This document shows positions 35,548-44,854 of a stretch of DNA of 44,942 bases, piece by piece. The notes beneath the pieces are model-generated. The model saw nothing but the letters and a program-made list of their open reading frames with translations. It was not told the DNA's origin and ran no database searches. The position numbers and the translations under genes were made by a program. This DNA comes from Intrasporangium oryzae NRRL B-24470. GTDB lineage: Bacteria; Actinomycetota; Actinomycetes; Actinomycetales; Dermatophilaceae. The stretch covers positions 1-44,942 of the forward strand of contig NZ_AWSA01000038.1 in assembly GCF_000576595.1 (NCBI RefSeq), read 5' to 3'. Every line of letters starts with the position of its first letter. Position 1 is the first letter of the stretch.

Positions 35548-36120
35548 ATGCGTTCCCTTATCAGTACCGCCTTCATCTCGGTCGACGGCGTCGTGGAGGC
35601 CCCCGGCGGGGAGCCGGGATACCGCAACTCGGGTTGGACGTTCAAAGACGTCGACTTCCTGCCCGAGGCCTATGACATCAAGGGCCGAGAGCAGCAGGAC
35701 GCCACTGCGATGCTGCTCGGCCGGGTCAGCTACCAGGCGTTCAGCCCCGTGTGGCCGACCATGGAGGAGTTCGCCGACTACAACGTGATGCCCAAGTACG
35801 TGGTCTCGACCACCCTCGCCGAGGACGACCTGGTGTCGAACTGGGGCGAGACGACCGTTCTGCGCTCGCTCGACGACGTCGCCGCCCTGAAGGAGACCGA
35901 CGGCGGCCCGATCATCGTCCATGGCAGCGCGTCGCTGACGCAGGGCCTGTCCGACGCCGGCCTGATCGATCGGTACCACCTGCTCGTCTTCCCGCTGCTG
36001 CTCGGTGCAGGCAAGCGACTGTTCAGCGCCAGCGACAAAGACGCACGGAAGCTCCGACTGGTCGAGCACGAGGCCTACGCCAACGGAGTCCAGCTGAACG
36101 TCTTCGACGTCGTCCACTGA
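35548..36120 (+). CDS. Dihydrofolate reductase / RibD C-terminal family protein
   Basis: A 190-aa cytoplasmic protein with the DHFR-like fold of the RibD C-terminal domain: FISVDGVVEAPGG, AMLLGRVSYQAFSPVWP (NADPH-binding segment), YVVSTTLAEDD, and IIVHGSASLTQGL plus YHLLVFPLLLGAGKRLF at the end. Such proteins are stand-alone NADPH reductases of unknown substrate, common in actinobacterial accessory regions. ATG 35548 has AAAGGA upstream. It is probably monocistronic. Confidence 0.88.
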   Translation: MRSLISTAFISVDGVVEAPGGEPGYRNSGWTFKDVDFLPEAYDIKGREQQDATAMLLGRVSYQAFSPVWPTMEEFADYNVMPKYVVSTTLAEDDLVSNWGETTVLRSLDDVAALKETDGGPIIVHGSASLTQGLSDAGLIDRYHLLVFPLLLGAGKRLFSASDKDARKLRLVEHEAYANGVQLNVFDVVH

Positions 36121-36325
36121 CGGAACGCGGGCTCCTGGTCTCCCCCCCGGCGAGGTCGAGAGTTCCACGGGCCGAGGGCTGGACCCCGGCCTCGACCTCG
36201 ACAACGGCGGCAGGTCCCGACAAGGGGATCCGCATGCCCTCTGTCGTCGGGTGTGACGTTTCGACGAACGTTCAGACTGTCGAATCTCCAGCCTATATGG
36301 TGGCCAGCGGGAGAAGGAGACTCGA

Positions 36326-37078
36326 ATGCCACGATCTCGACCGGCCATGGGCGGCGCACTGGCGGGCCTCCCTGTGGCACTGCTCTTGCTGGCGGGCTGC
36401 GGGACGTCGTCGCCGGGCGCGGCATCGGCCACGTCTTCCGAATCGGCCGCATCATCCACATCGGCGGCCGCGACCGCGCTCGCGGGTGCAGCCTGGCTCG
36501 ATGCCGGTCATGGCGTCGCTGTCGTGAGCATGGGCAGTTCGACCTGCGTCCCCCAGGCCGGGCACATCACGGCGAGCGGACAGACCGTCACGGTCGCTTT
36601 CACGGAGCCGACGGCCACGACGCCGTGCACCTCGGACTTCGGGCCGCGGGCGTCGTACGTTCCGTTGCCCTCCGGCGTGGATGTGACCAAGGCTGTCCAG
36701 ATCGTCGGCACCGGTGCGCTCGGGGGCACCCTCACGCTCAGCGCGCTCTCCGCCGCGCCGGCCCCCGCCGGTGAGAACACCCCGAGCGCCGGATGGGTGG
36801 AGACATCGCCACAAGCCTCGGACGTCCCCCAGGGCAGCTTCGCGTTCGTCACCTGGGGATCGTCGACCTGCCCGCCCACCGTGGGGTCCGTCTCCTCCAA
36901 GAGCGCAGGGACGTTGACCGTCACGTTCGCTGCGCCCAAGACAGCGGCTTGCACGATGGACATGGCACCCCGCGTCGGTCTGACGGTGGCGCCCGCCACG
37001 GTCACCGCCAGTGACGTCAGGGTGTCGTTCCTGGGCGCCCACGTCACCGGGACGACCACGATGCTCGGAACGCGCTGA
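36326..37078 (+). CDS. Lipoprotein with an internally duplicated domain
   Basis: A 250-aa exported lipoprotein. The signal peptide ends in the lipobox LLAGC (Cys25), and a Ser/Ala/Thr-rich spacer follows. Two similar beta-rich repeats come next. Each has GSSTC near the start and a second cysteine about 28 residues later (TTPCTSDFGPR and TAACTMDMAPR), so each repeat likely holds one disulfide. GGGAGAAGGAGA stands just before ATG 36326. I do not recognise a named family; function is unknown. Confidence 0.75.
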   Translation: MPRSRPAMGGALAGLPVALLLLAGCGTSSPGAASATSSESAASSTSAAATALAGAAWLDAGHGVAVVSMGSSTCVPQAGHITASGQTVTVAFTEPTATTPCTSDFGPRASYVPLPSGVDVTKAVQIVGTGALGGTLTLSALSAAPAPAGENTPSAGWVETSPQASDVPQGSFAFVTWGSSTCPPTVGSVSSKSAGTLTVTFAAPKTAACTMDMAPRVGLTVAPATVTASDVRVSFLGAHVTGTTTMLGTR

Positions 37079-37195
37079 CCTCAGTCGGCGGGGTTCAAGA
37101 AGCTCGCACTGTTGGATATCTTCAGCTGACCTTCGGGCGGGACCTCTGGAGAGATCTGGTTGCGACGTGGCATGCGGCAGGAACGGAGTCATGTG

Positions 37196-37573
37196 ATGGG
37201 ACACGCCAACGAGGAAGTCGATGCCATCATCCGCATCGCGGATGACTGGCGAGGTGAGATGTTGTCACAACTCCGCCGGATCGTTCTGGCCGCCGGCCCG
37301 GCCATCGACGAGGACGTGAAGTGGAAGAAGCCCTCGAGGCCGGAGGGAGTTCCGGTGTGGTCCTCCAACGGCATCATCTGTATCGGCGAGATGCTGAAGA
37401 ACGCCGTGAGGCTGACGTTCCCGAAGGGCGCCTACCTGGACGACCCGACGAAGCTTTTCAACGCTCGCCTGAACAGCAAGAGCGTCCGCGCCATCGACTT
37501 CCCCGAGGATGGGGACCTGCCAGAGGCCGACGTGCGGGCACTGGTTGCCGAGGCGCTGGCCCTGAACGGCTGA
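37196..37573 (+). CDS. DUF1801 (YdhG-like) protein
   Basis: A 125-aa soluble protein. The segment ADDWRGEMLSQLRRIVLAAG, then DEDVKWKKPSRPEGVPVWSSNGIICIGEMLKNAVRLTF (residues about 39-76) and a C-terminal alpha/beta part match the DUF1801 domain, a small fold of unknown function. ATG 37196 is chosen because GGAG stands seven bases upstream; earlier in-frame ATGs lack one. It is convergent with the regulator gene that ends 22 bases away. Confidence 0.78.
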   Translation: MGHANEEVDAIIRIADDWRGEMLSQLRRIVLAAGPAIDEDVKWKKPSRPEGVPVWSSNGIICIGEMLKNAVRLTFPKGAYLDDPTKLFNARLNSKSVRAIDFPEDGDLPEADVRALVAEALALNG

Positions 37574-37595
37574 CGACGGCGTTCGTGTCGACGCT

Positions 37596-38636
37596 CTAGC
37601 TCCCTACGCCCGGGGTGCCTTTGCTGTCCAGGGGCCGACGGGTCACCCAACCGCGCTCGGACGCCTCCCAGCCCAGCTGCATACGGGACGTGGACCCGGT
37701 GTAGTCCATGAGCGCGCGAAGCCGGCGTTGCACGGTCCGTCCGCTCATCCCCAGCTGCTTGCCCACGGCGTCATCGGTGAGCCCGCTCAGCACGAGGGAC
37801 AGCAGCGCGACGTCGAGCGCGTCCGGTCCGGCAGCAGAACCATCGACGAGCCCGCCTTGGGCGTCGGGGACGACGGGGATGCCGGACGACCAGACCGACT
37901 CGAACAGCGTCACCAGCGACTGGACGAGGCTCCGAGCCCGGATGACGACGGCGGCCGCGTCGTAGCCGCGGACTGAGAGCGGCGCCATGGCCACAGTGCC
38001 GTCCGTCACGAGCAGCTTGGTGGGGACGCGTTCGACTGCGCGCAAGAGAACGCTGGCGCCGAGGGCCTCGCGCGCCTCGGCCACGGTGGCCTCGTCCTCG
38101 AAGGCCGCTCGCTCCATGACGACACGGAACGTCACCCCACGATGGAGCGCCTGCTCCTCGGCCCGGTTGTCCTCGGGGTTCACGGCGACCGGACTGGCGT
38201 CGACAAAGGCGCAGACCTCTTCCCGCGCGCTGAGCTCCAGCTGCAGGAAACGGGCGCCGACGGCTTCGGTCCCCAGGACGACCTCGACGAGGTCGCCGAC
38301 GTCAGCATGGTGGAGGTCGCGGCGGAAGATCTCGGTGAGCCGAGCCACTGACGTCTCTGCGAGGGACAGTGCATGCTGCCTGGTGTTGAGGAGTCCGCGC
38401 AGCGCGACGTCCGGGGCCGTGGGGAACCAACGGGGAGCGTCGCGGCCGATCGTTGCCACCTCGACGAGTCCCAGGTCGCGCAGCGAGGCGAGACTCCGGT
38501 CGACCGCCCCCACGGGCCGCCCCCATCGGTTCGCGAGCGCCTCCGCGGTTCCCCCACCCTCGACGACGAGGGAGTGGTAGTCGCGCTCCTGCACCTCCGT
38601 CAGGCCGATGGCGCTGAGATCGACCTCCAGGGCCAC
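37596..38636 (-). CDS. TrmB-like / LuxR-type HTH transcriptional regulator
   Basis: A 346-aa regulator with two DNA-binding-type domains. An N-terminal TrmB-like winged helix (LTEVQERDYHSLVVEGGGTA, then LRDLGLVEV) is followed by a middle TrmB/PLD-like sensor region (about 110-240). A C-terminal LuxR-type helix-turn-helix follows (LSGLTDDAVGKQLGMSGRTVQRRLRALM, residues about 285-315). GTG 38636 has AAGGGAG six bases ahead. Regulators of this architecture often sit beside S8 peptidase genes in actinobacteria, and here the subtilase gene is divergent. It probably controls that gene. Confidence 0.82.
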   Translation of the reverse strand: MALEVDLSAIGLTEVQERDYHSLVVEGGGTAEALANRWGRPVGAVDRSLASLRDLGLVEVATIGRDAPRWFPTAPDVALRGLLNTRQHALSLAETSVARLTEIFRRDLHHADVGDLVEVVLGTEAVGARFLQLELSAREEVCAFVDASPVAVNPEDNRAEEQALHRGVTFRVVMERAAFEDEATVAEAREALGASVLLRAVERVPTKLLVTDGTVAMAPLSVRGYDAAAVVIRARSLVQSLVTLFESVWSSGIPVVPDAQGGLVDGSAAGPDALDVALLSLVLSGLTDDAVGKQLGMSGRTVQRRLRALMDYTGSTSRMQLGWEASERGWVTRRPLDSKGTPGVGS

Positions 38637-38694
38637 GGGCCACTCCCTTTCCACACCGGTCCACCGCGGGGCGCCGGGCACCGGGTTGTCGAGA

Positions 38695-38710
38695 ACACGA
38701 CATGTCGATT
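38695..38710. promoter_or_regulatory. Candidate operator in the regulator/subtilase gap
   Basis: A ten-base perfect palindrome CGACATGTCG (38698-38707), with TGTCGA repeated 17 bases apart, sits in the 232-base gap between two divergent starts. A TTGACA -35-like box follows at 38749 without a convincing -10. Confidence 0.35.
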
Positions 38711-38868
38711 CTCCGCCCGTCGGGACGGCTTACGCGAGCCGACCCCGGTTGACATCCTGCTTGCTAGCTCCGGGCCTCGCACCTCAGGCCGGCAGCGCCC
38801 GTGGACGGTCCCTTCCACGCCATCCCCCACCCCGGGGCCCTCTCCCCGGGTGTCTTCCTGGAGGTCCA

Positions 38869-41800
38869 ATGCGCCGCACATGGCGTCGCTCCACCTTCGC
38901 GTCCGCTGGCGCTCTCGCCATCGCCGCGACCGCACTAGCCCCCTCAGTCATCGGAGCCTCGACCGCCTCCGCGGCCGACACTGCGAAGCCCATCGTCGGG
39001 TCGGCCGCCGCAGTGCAGACCCAGCGTTCGGCAACCGTCACGCTCATCACGGGCGACAAGGTCCGGGTCACCCGCACGACCGACGGCCAGCCCGTCGCCG
39101 AGGTCCTGCCGGGCGCTGACGGCAACGTCGGCGAGTACCAGACGCTCCGCGACGGAGACAACCTGTACGTCTTCCCGGCGTCGACCGCCCAGGCCTTCGC
39201 CGCGGGCATCGTCGACAAGGAGCTGTTCAACGTGACCGGCCTGGTCGCGCAGGGCGTCGACGACGCCCACTCGGACTCGATCCGGGTCATCGCCCAGTAC
39301 GACAAGGACAGCCGCACCGTCTCCGACACGACCCCCGCGCCGCCCGGCGCCGGCGAGACCACCGCTCTCGACTCGGTCAACTCGCTGGCGTATGCCGTGG
39401 ACAAGTCGGACGCCCAGGCTGCCTGGGCAGACCTGACCGACGCGGTCTCGGCCGCCGGCAGCGGCCTGGCCAAGCTGTGGCTCGACCGTCCCGTGCGCGC
39501 CACGATGGCGGACTCGACCGCGCAGATCGGCGCCCCGGCGGCCTGGCAGGCCGGCCTCGACGGCGAGGGCAGCACGGTGGCCGTGCTCGACACCGGTGTC
39601 GATGCGGACCACCCCGACCTCGCGGGCCGGATCAAGGACAAGAGGGACTTCACCCGTTCCCCGAACGGGACGAACGACCTCGTCGGCCACGGCACCCACG
39701 TGGCGTCGACGATCGCCGGCACGGGAGCTGCGAGCGGCGGCAAGGAGCGCGGCGTGGCCTCGGGTGCCAAGCTGCTCATCGGCAAGGTCCTCGGTGACTC
39801 CGGGTCCGGGTTCGACTCGGACATCATCGCCGGCATGCAGTGGGCCGTGGACAACAAGGCCGACGTCGTCTCCATGAGCCTCGGCGCCCCGACGCCCGCG
39901 ACGGCCTGCGACGACCCGATCGCCCAGGCCGTCAACACGCTGTCGGCCTCCAGCAACAGCCTGTTCGTCATCGCGGCGGGCAACATGGGCTCCGGCCAGA
40001 ACACGGTCTCCAGCCCGGGCTGCGCCACCTCGGCCCTCACCGTCGGCGCGGTCGACTCGACAGACGCGACGGCCTACTTCTCGAGCCGCGGCCCGGTCAG
40101 CACCAGCCACCTCACCAAGCCCGAGATCGCCGCACCCGGCGTCGACATCCTCGCTGCCAACGCCGGCGGACGGGGCCTGTACGCGTACCGGACGATGTCC
40201 GGCACCTCGATGGCGACCCCGCACGTCGCCGGCGCGGCGGCCATCGCCAAGGAGGAGAACCCGTCCCTCACCGGTGCCCAGCTCAAGCAGCTTCTCACCT
40301 CGTCGGCCGACCCGACCGTGGCCGGAGGCGCACAGGAGGTCGGCGCCGGCCGCCTCGACGTCGCGCGGATGCTCTCCCAGACCGTCGTGGGCCAGTCGAC
40401 CGTCTACGGCGGTGCCTTCGACTACCCGCAGACGCACGCGTACGCCCCCAGCACGCTCAGGTACACCAACCGCGGCAACGCGGCCATCGACCTGCGCCTG
40501 TCCGTCGAGAAGGTCCTCGGCAACGACAACCGCCCGATCAACACGCCGCTCATCCGGACCCCGCAGCACGTCGTCGTCCCGGCGCACGGCACCGCGGACA
40601 TCCCGATCACGGTGCAGCTCGGGGCGAACATCCCCGACAGCGCACTCGGTGACATCACCGCCCGGATCCTCGCGACCGGTGGCAACCAGCGGGTCTCGAC
40701 CGCGTTCAACCTCTACGCCACCGCCCCCGCGGTGACGGTCAAGGTGTCCGTCATCGACCGCAACGGCAACCCCGCCACGGGCTCGTCGTCGATCGCCATG
40801 GTCAACACCGACACCTCGAAGGGCGACAACCGAACCATCGGCGGCAAGGAGCAGACCTACACCCTCCGCCCGGGCAGGTACTTCCTCAGCTCGTTCGTGA
40901 CCACGCCCACGCCGGGTACGGCCGCGAACAGCAGGGCGGCGGCACAGTCGATGACCTACCTGGCCCGTCCGGAGGTGACGATCGACAAGGACACGACGAT
41001 CGTCCTCGACGCCCGCCAGGCGTACCCGCTCACGGTCTCGACCGAGCAGCGCAGCGAGCTCCGTACGACGGTGATGACCTTCGAGCGGCTGTGGCCCACG
41101 AACCGGTACTACGCCGGGTCCATTGGGGCCACCGCCGGCACCAAGCAGTTCTTTGCTCAGGTCGACGGCAAGGTGGCCAAGGGCGACGGCTCGTTCGAGT
41201 TCGGTGACTACAGCCGGCTGGTCGCGCCCCCCGTCTCCTCGATGACGACCTCCGGCGGGTTGGCCCTGCACCCGCTGTCGGCCAAGCTCGGCCTGGGCAA
41301 CCTCAATGGCGACGGTTCCGCCGACGTGGTCTCGGTCGGGGCCGGCACCACGACCGACTTCAAGAACGTCGTCGTCACGGGCAAGGTCGCGGTGGCCCAC
41401 GTCGCGATCGGTGCCAGCGACTTCTCGATTGCCTCTCTCGCCAAGACCGGCGGCGCCAAGGCGCTGCTGCTCTACCGCGACGACCCCGGCACGTGGCTCG
41501 CGACGTCCAGCTCCACGTCCGCCGCTCAGGTGCCGACCTACACCCTTCCCAGTGGTGAGGGTGCTGCGCTTGCCGCCGAGCTCGCGGCCGGTCCGTCCAC
41601 CCTCACGTGGTCGGCGCAGAGCAAGACGCCGTACGCCTACACGCTCGGCTTCTACAACGACGGCCAGCTCGTCACTGCCCAGAAGCACGACGTGACCGAT
41701 GCATCACTCGGCCACATCAACGCGAGCTACGCGAGCATGGGTGTCGCGACCGACATGCTCGAGCAGACCGCGGTCCAGCGCCCGAGCACCGTGGCCTTCT

Positions 41801-42657
41801 CGCTGGGCGCCGACTGGATGGCCACGCCGAGCAGCCGGACCGAGTACTTCCCAGCCGACGACGGCAGCCAGTGGTACAAGGCGATCCAGTCGAGCTTCGG
41901 TTTCGCTGAGGTCATGGCCGACAAGTGGCGCACGTTCACCCCGGGCCAGGAGGTCAACGACGCGTGGTACGGCGGGTCCCTCGCCCCGGCCCTGCGCACC
42001 GATGGCAACGGCAAGCCGCAGATGATCGGCGAGCGTCAGGGCACCCTCATCGGTGTTGCCCCGATGGTCTGGGGCGACAGCGCGGACCACTATGCCGACC
42101 AGGGCAGCTTTGGCGACCTGGGCAACCTCACGCTCAAGCGCGACGGGGTCCAGATCGGGTCGAGCCTTGACCCGTTCGGCGTGTTCAGCGTCCCGTCGGA
42201 CGACGCCAGGTATGACCTGACGCTGCACGTGGAGAAGGCCACCAGCTCGAACTTCCGGTACTGGAAGCGATCGGCAGCGACCGACACCACGTGGTCGTTC
42301 CGCTCGCACGAGGAGCCCGACGTGTACAGCCGCGCGCTGCCGATGCTCATGCCGCGCCTCGACCTGCCGGCCGACGGCCTCAAGACGGTCGCGGCAGGGT
42401 CGATCACGATTCCGGCCCGCGTCCAGGTCAACCCCGGCTACGATTCCGGCGCCATCGTCGCGGCGAAGGTGTGGACGTCGACCGACAACGGAACGACGTG
42501 GGTTCAAGGCACGACGGACCTCACCTCCACCGGTGCGAACCTCGTCGTGGACCACACCGGTCAGTCCGGCAAGCAGGTCAGCCTGCGGGTCGAGCTCACC
42601 GACGCCAACGGAGCCACGGTGCTGCAGACCATCACGCGCGCCTACGACGTGCGCTGA
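38869..42657 (+). CDS. Large secreted S8 family serine peptidase (subtilase)
   Basis: A 1262-aa exported protease. The signal sequence (MRRTWRRSTFASAGALAIAA, then ASTASA) has paired arginines, so Tat export is possible. A propeptide of about 190 residues precedes the catalytic domain: Asp241 in VAVLDTGVDADHPD, His274 in GHGTHVASTIAG and Ser447 in SGTSMATPHVAG. About 650 further residues are beta-rich domains, including an Fn3/NPCBM-like start (GNAAIDLRLSVEKVLG), for substrate or surface binding. GGAGG lies four bases before ATG 38869. It is divergent from its probable regulator. Confidence 0.93.
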   Translation: MRRTWRRSTFASAGALAIAATALAPSVIGASTASAADTAKPIVGSAAAVQTQRSATVTLITGDKVRVTRTTDGQPVAEVLPGADGNVGEYQTLRDGDNLYVFPASTAQAFAAGIVDKELFNVTGLVAQGVDDAHSDSIRVIAQYDKDSRTVSDTTPAPPGAGETTALDSVNSLAYAVDKSDAQAAWADLTDAVSAAGSGLAKLWLDRPVRATMADSTAQIGAPAAWQAGLDGEGSTVAVLDTGVDADHPDLAGRIKDKRDFTRSPNGTNDLVGHGTHVASTIAGTGAASGGKERGVASGAKLLIGKVLGDSGSGFDSDIIAGMQWAVDNKADVVSMSLGAPTPATACDDPIAQAVNTLSASSNSLFVIAAGNMGSGQNTVSSPGCATSALTVGAVDSTDATAYFSSRGPVSTSHLTKPEIAAPGVDILAANAGGRGLYAYRTMSGTSMATPHVAGAAAIAKEENPSLTGAQLKQLLTSSADPTVAGGAQEVGAGRLDVARMLSQTVVGQSTVYGGAFDYPQTHAYAPSTLRYTNRGNAAIDLRLSVEKVLGNDNRPINTPLIRTPQHVVVPAHGTADIPITVQLGANIPDSALGDITARILATGGNQRVSTAFNLYATAPAVTVKVSVIDRNGNPATGSSSIAMVNTDTSKGDNRTIGGKEQTYTLRPGRYFLSSFVTTPTPGTAANSRAAAQSMTYLARPEVTIDKDTTIVLDARQAYPLTVSTEQRSELRTTVMTFERLWPTNRYYAGSIGATAGTKQFFAQVDGKVAKGDGSFEFGDYSRLVAPPVSSMTTSGGLALHPLSAKLGLGNLNGDGSADVVSVGAGTTTDFKNVVVTGKVAVAHVAIGASDFSIASLAKTGGAKALLLYRDDPGTWLATSSSTSAAQVPTYTLPSGEGAALAAELAAGPSTLTWSAQSKTPYAYTLGFYNDGQLVTAQKHDVTDASLGHINASYASMGVATDMLEQTAVQRPSTVAFSLGADWMATPSSRTEYFPADDGSQWYKAIQSSFGFAEVMADKWRTFTPGQEVNDAWYGGSLAPALRTDGNGKPQMIGERQGTLIGVAPMVWGDSADHYADQGSFGDLGNLTLKRDGVQIGSSLDPFGVFSVPSDDARYDLTLHVEKATSSNFRYWKRSAATDTTWSFRSHEEPDVYSRALPMLMPRLDLPADGLKTVAAGSITIPARVQVNPGYDSGAIVAAKVWTSTDNGTTWVQGTTDLTSTGANLVVDHTGQSGKQVSLRVELTDANGATVLQTITRAYDVR

Positions 42658-42842
42658 CCATCGGTTGATCGTGAACCCGCCAGGTCGGGAGTTCGGACCT
42701 CCAGAAGACGTCGTGATGGCCAAGGGGTGATGGCAAGCAGGTCACGAACCCATCGGAGGTGTTCGGACGGCACGCCGGCGAGCGAACCGAAACCGGAGGG
42801 TCGCGACCGGCCCGGCCCCACCTGACGAGTCGGACCGGTCAG

Positions 42843-42879
42843 CAGGTGCCCGGGACCACAGTGTGGTCCCGGGCACCTG
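42843..42879 (+). terminator. 18-pair perfect hairpin after the subtilase
   Basis: Arms CAGGTGCCCGGGACCACA and its complement flank a single G. It is GC-rich, without a T run, 185 bases past the stop codon. Confidence 0.6.
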
Positions 42880-42953
42880 TCCGTGCGGTGGATGATGCCG
42901 GCGGGCCCTGCTGTCGTGGAGTCCCACGGCGGGTGGCACTCCAGCGTCGGGAG

Positions 42954-42986
42954 TTCCACCCGACCGTCCGATCCGGTCGGGTGGAA
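42954..42986. repeat. 12-pair inverted repeat upstream of the VOC genes
   Basis: TTCCACCCGACC and GGTCGGGTGGAA flank nine bases, 65 bases ahead of ATG 43052. The place suits an operator or a second terminator stem. Confidence 0.45.
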
Positions 42987-43051
42987 GAGGACGCGAGATG
43001 GGTCAGGAATCGAGAAGCACAGGTCAAGCGCGCACGCTTATCGTCAGCGCC

Positions 43052-43462
43052 ATGAACCTCACCATTCACACCAGTTTTCTGCCGCACACCGACCCGGAGG
43101 AATCCCTGACGTTCTACCGAGACGTGCTCGGCTTCGAGGTCCGCAGCGATGTGGGTAGCGGCACGATGCGCTGGATCACGGTCGGTCCGCCCGAGCAGCC
43201 CGGAACCTCCATCCTGCTGGCGCCCCCCGCCGTCGACCCCGGCATCAACGAGGATGAGCGGCGCGTCATCACCGAGATGATGGCCAAGGGCACCTATGGC
43301 TGGATCTTGCTCGCCGCCAAGAATCTCGACGAGACCTTCGACCGGCTGCAGGCCGGCGACGCCGAGGTCGTGCAGGAGCCGACCGAGCAGCCGTACGGGA
43401 TCCGCGACTGCGCGTTCCGCGACCCCGCCGGCAACCTGATCCGGATCCAGGAGGTGCGCTGA
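43052..43462 (+). CDS. VOC (glyoxalase/bleomycin-resistance) family protein
   Basis: A 136-aa vicinal-oxygen-chelate fold protein: HTSFLPHTDPEESLTFYRDVL at the start, WITVGPPEQPGTSILL, and the closing CAFRDPAGNLIRIQEV with the usual metal Glu. It has no signal peptide. It begins at ATG 43052 with no ribosome binding site, probably leaderless. The next VOC gene starts one base after its stop, so the pair form an operon. The substrate (dioxygenase, lyase or resistance type) is unknown. Confidence 0.88.
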   Translation: MNLTIHTSFLPHTDPEESLTFYRDVLGFEVRSDVGSGTMRWITVGPPEQPGTSILLAPPAVDPGINEDERRVITEMMAKGTYGWILLAAKNLDETFDRLQAGDAEVVQEPTEQPYGIRDCAFRDPAGNLIRIQEVR

Positions 43463-43463
43463 G

Positions 43464-44090
43464 ATGGCCGCCATCGAGGGCGTCACGCTGCAGGTTCCCG
43501 ACCCCAAAGCCGCGGACGTGTTCTACGCCAACGCATTCGAGCTCGGCCCACGGGTAGCCGTGTGCGCCTCGGACGAACCGACGACCGGCTTCCGTGGTTT
43601 CACGATGTCGCTCGTGGTGTCCCAACCGAGCACCGTCGACAGCCTGATCGGCACGGCCCTCGAGGCCGGTGCCACGACGCTGAAGCCGGCCAAGAAGGGC
43701 TTCTGGGGCTACGGCGGCGTGGTGCAGGCCCCGGACGGCACGATCTGGAAGGTCGCCACCTCGACGAAGAAGGACATCGGCCCGTTCACCCGACAGGTCG
43801 ACGACATCGTGCTCCTGCTTGGAGTGGCGAACGTGAAAGCGAGCAAGCAGTTCTACGTCGACCACGGCCTGGCCGTGGCGAAGAGCTTCGGCAGCAAGTA
43901 CGTCGAGTTCGAGGCCCCAGCGTCAGCCGTCAAACTGGCGCTCTACGGCAGGCGCGCGGCGGCCAAGGACGCTGGCGTCTCCCCAGAGGGCAGCGGGTCA
44001 CACCGGATCGTCATCGGCAGCGACGCCGCCTCCTTCACCGACCCCGACGGGTTCGCATGGGAGGCCGCTCGGGTGCAAGACCGTTTGTGA
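43464..44090 (+). CDS. Two-domain VOC family protein
   Basis: This 208-aa protein has two VOC-type modules: residues about 1-95 (GVTLQVPDPKAADVFYANAF ... GVVQAPDGTIWKVAT) and about 110-205 (DIVLLLGVANVKASKQFYVD ... ASFTDPDGFAWEAAR). It belongs to the glyoxalase-like group. GGAGG near the end of the preceding gene stands nine bases before ATG 43464, so translation is coupled. The AraC-type gene downstream may regulate the pair. Confidence 0.87.
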   Translation: MAAIEGVTLQVPDPKAADVFYANAFELGPRVAVCASDEPTTGFRGFTMSLVVSQPSTVDSLIGTALEAGATTLKPAKKGFWGYGGVVQAPDGTIWKVATSTKKDIGPFTRQVDDIVLLLGVANVKASKQFYVDHGLAVAKSFGSKYVEFEAPASAVKLALYGRRAAAKDAGVSPEGSGSHRIVIGSDAASFTDPDGFAWEAARVQDRL

Positions 44091-44307
44091 ACCTGGGGCC
44101 TCAATGGAACGGAGGCCCGGCAGCGAGCCTCCTCGCACGGGGCGCCGAGTCTCCCACCCGCCCGCAGACCAGACCTGCGACCACCTTCGTTGCGCTCCTG
44201 GGCCGCGGGCGCTCGTCGCCTCGCCGACCTTGTCCCCATCGGCAGGCAGTTCTTGGCCGCCGTCATCCCGACGGATGTGTTCTCGTCACGGCAACAGGAG
44301 ATGTCTG

Positions 44308-44790
44308 ATGTGTGTGGACTCCCATCGGATGCGCGCCGTCCTCGTGCAGCAGCGGACACCCGCCCGGGAACGGCAGCCCATCAGCTTGCGGGACCTTTCG
44401 CAGCTGCGCCGCGTTCGTGACCGGATCGACCGGGAGCACGCGCAGCCGCTTGACGTCGAGGCACTCGCCCGCGGCGTGGACATGCCCGCCGGGCAGCTGA
44501 GCCGTGCGTTCCGGGCCGCCTATGGCGAGTCGCCCTACTCCTATCTGATGACCCGGCGCATCGAGCGAGCAATGGCTCTGCTGCGGCGGGGCGACCTCAG
44601 CGTGACCGAGGTCTGTTCTGCGGTGGGCTGCTCCTCGCTCGGCACCTTCAGCACCCGCTTCAGCGAGCTGGTCGGCGTGCCACCGAGTCTCTACCGGCGC
44701 GAAGCGGCGCGCGAGACGACGGGGATGCCCTCGTGCGTGACCACACAGGCAACCCGGCCGACCAGGAATCGTGGCGCACAGGTTGCGTGA
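44308..44790 (+). CDS. Short AraC family transcriptional regulator
   Basis: A 160-aa protein that is essentially one AraC/XylS DNA-binding domain with two helix-turn-helix units: LDVEALARGVDMPAGQLSRAF and LSVTEVCSAVGCSSLGTFSTRF, then ELVGVPPSLYR. There is no sensing domain, which fits regulators paired with small VOC or DUF proteins. GGAG seven bases before ATG 44308 sets the start. The 217-base gap upstream holds no gene. Confidence 0.88.
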   Translation: MCVDSHRMRAVLVQQRTPARERQPISLRDLSQLRRVRDRIDREHAQPLDVEALARGVDMPAGQLSRAFRAAYGESPYSYLMTRRIERAMALLRRGDLSVTEVCSAVGCSSLGTFSTRFSELVGVPPSLYRREAARETTGMPSCVTTQATRPTRNRGAQVA

Positions 44791-44854
44791 CGCGGACAAT
44801 TAGAGGCGGGAAACGAGAATCCATAGCCACTCCGGATCGTCCCTCAGGCACGGC

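Larger units (their letters stand above)
42658..43051. other. Intergenic region rich in hairpins, no gene seen
   Basis: These 394 bases between the subtilase and the first VOC gene show no credible reading frame. They contain a perfect 18-pair hairpin (42843-42879), a 12-pair inverted repeat (42954-42986), and a CTTATC -10-like box about 8 bases before ATG 43052, suggesting a leaderless start. Confidence 0.5.
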
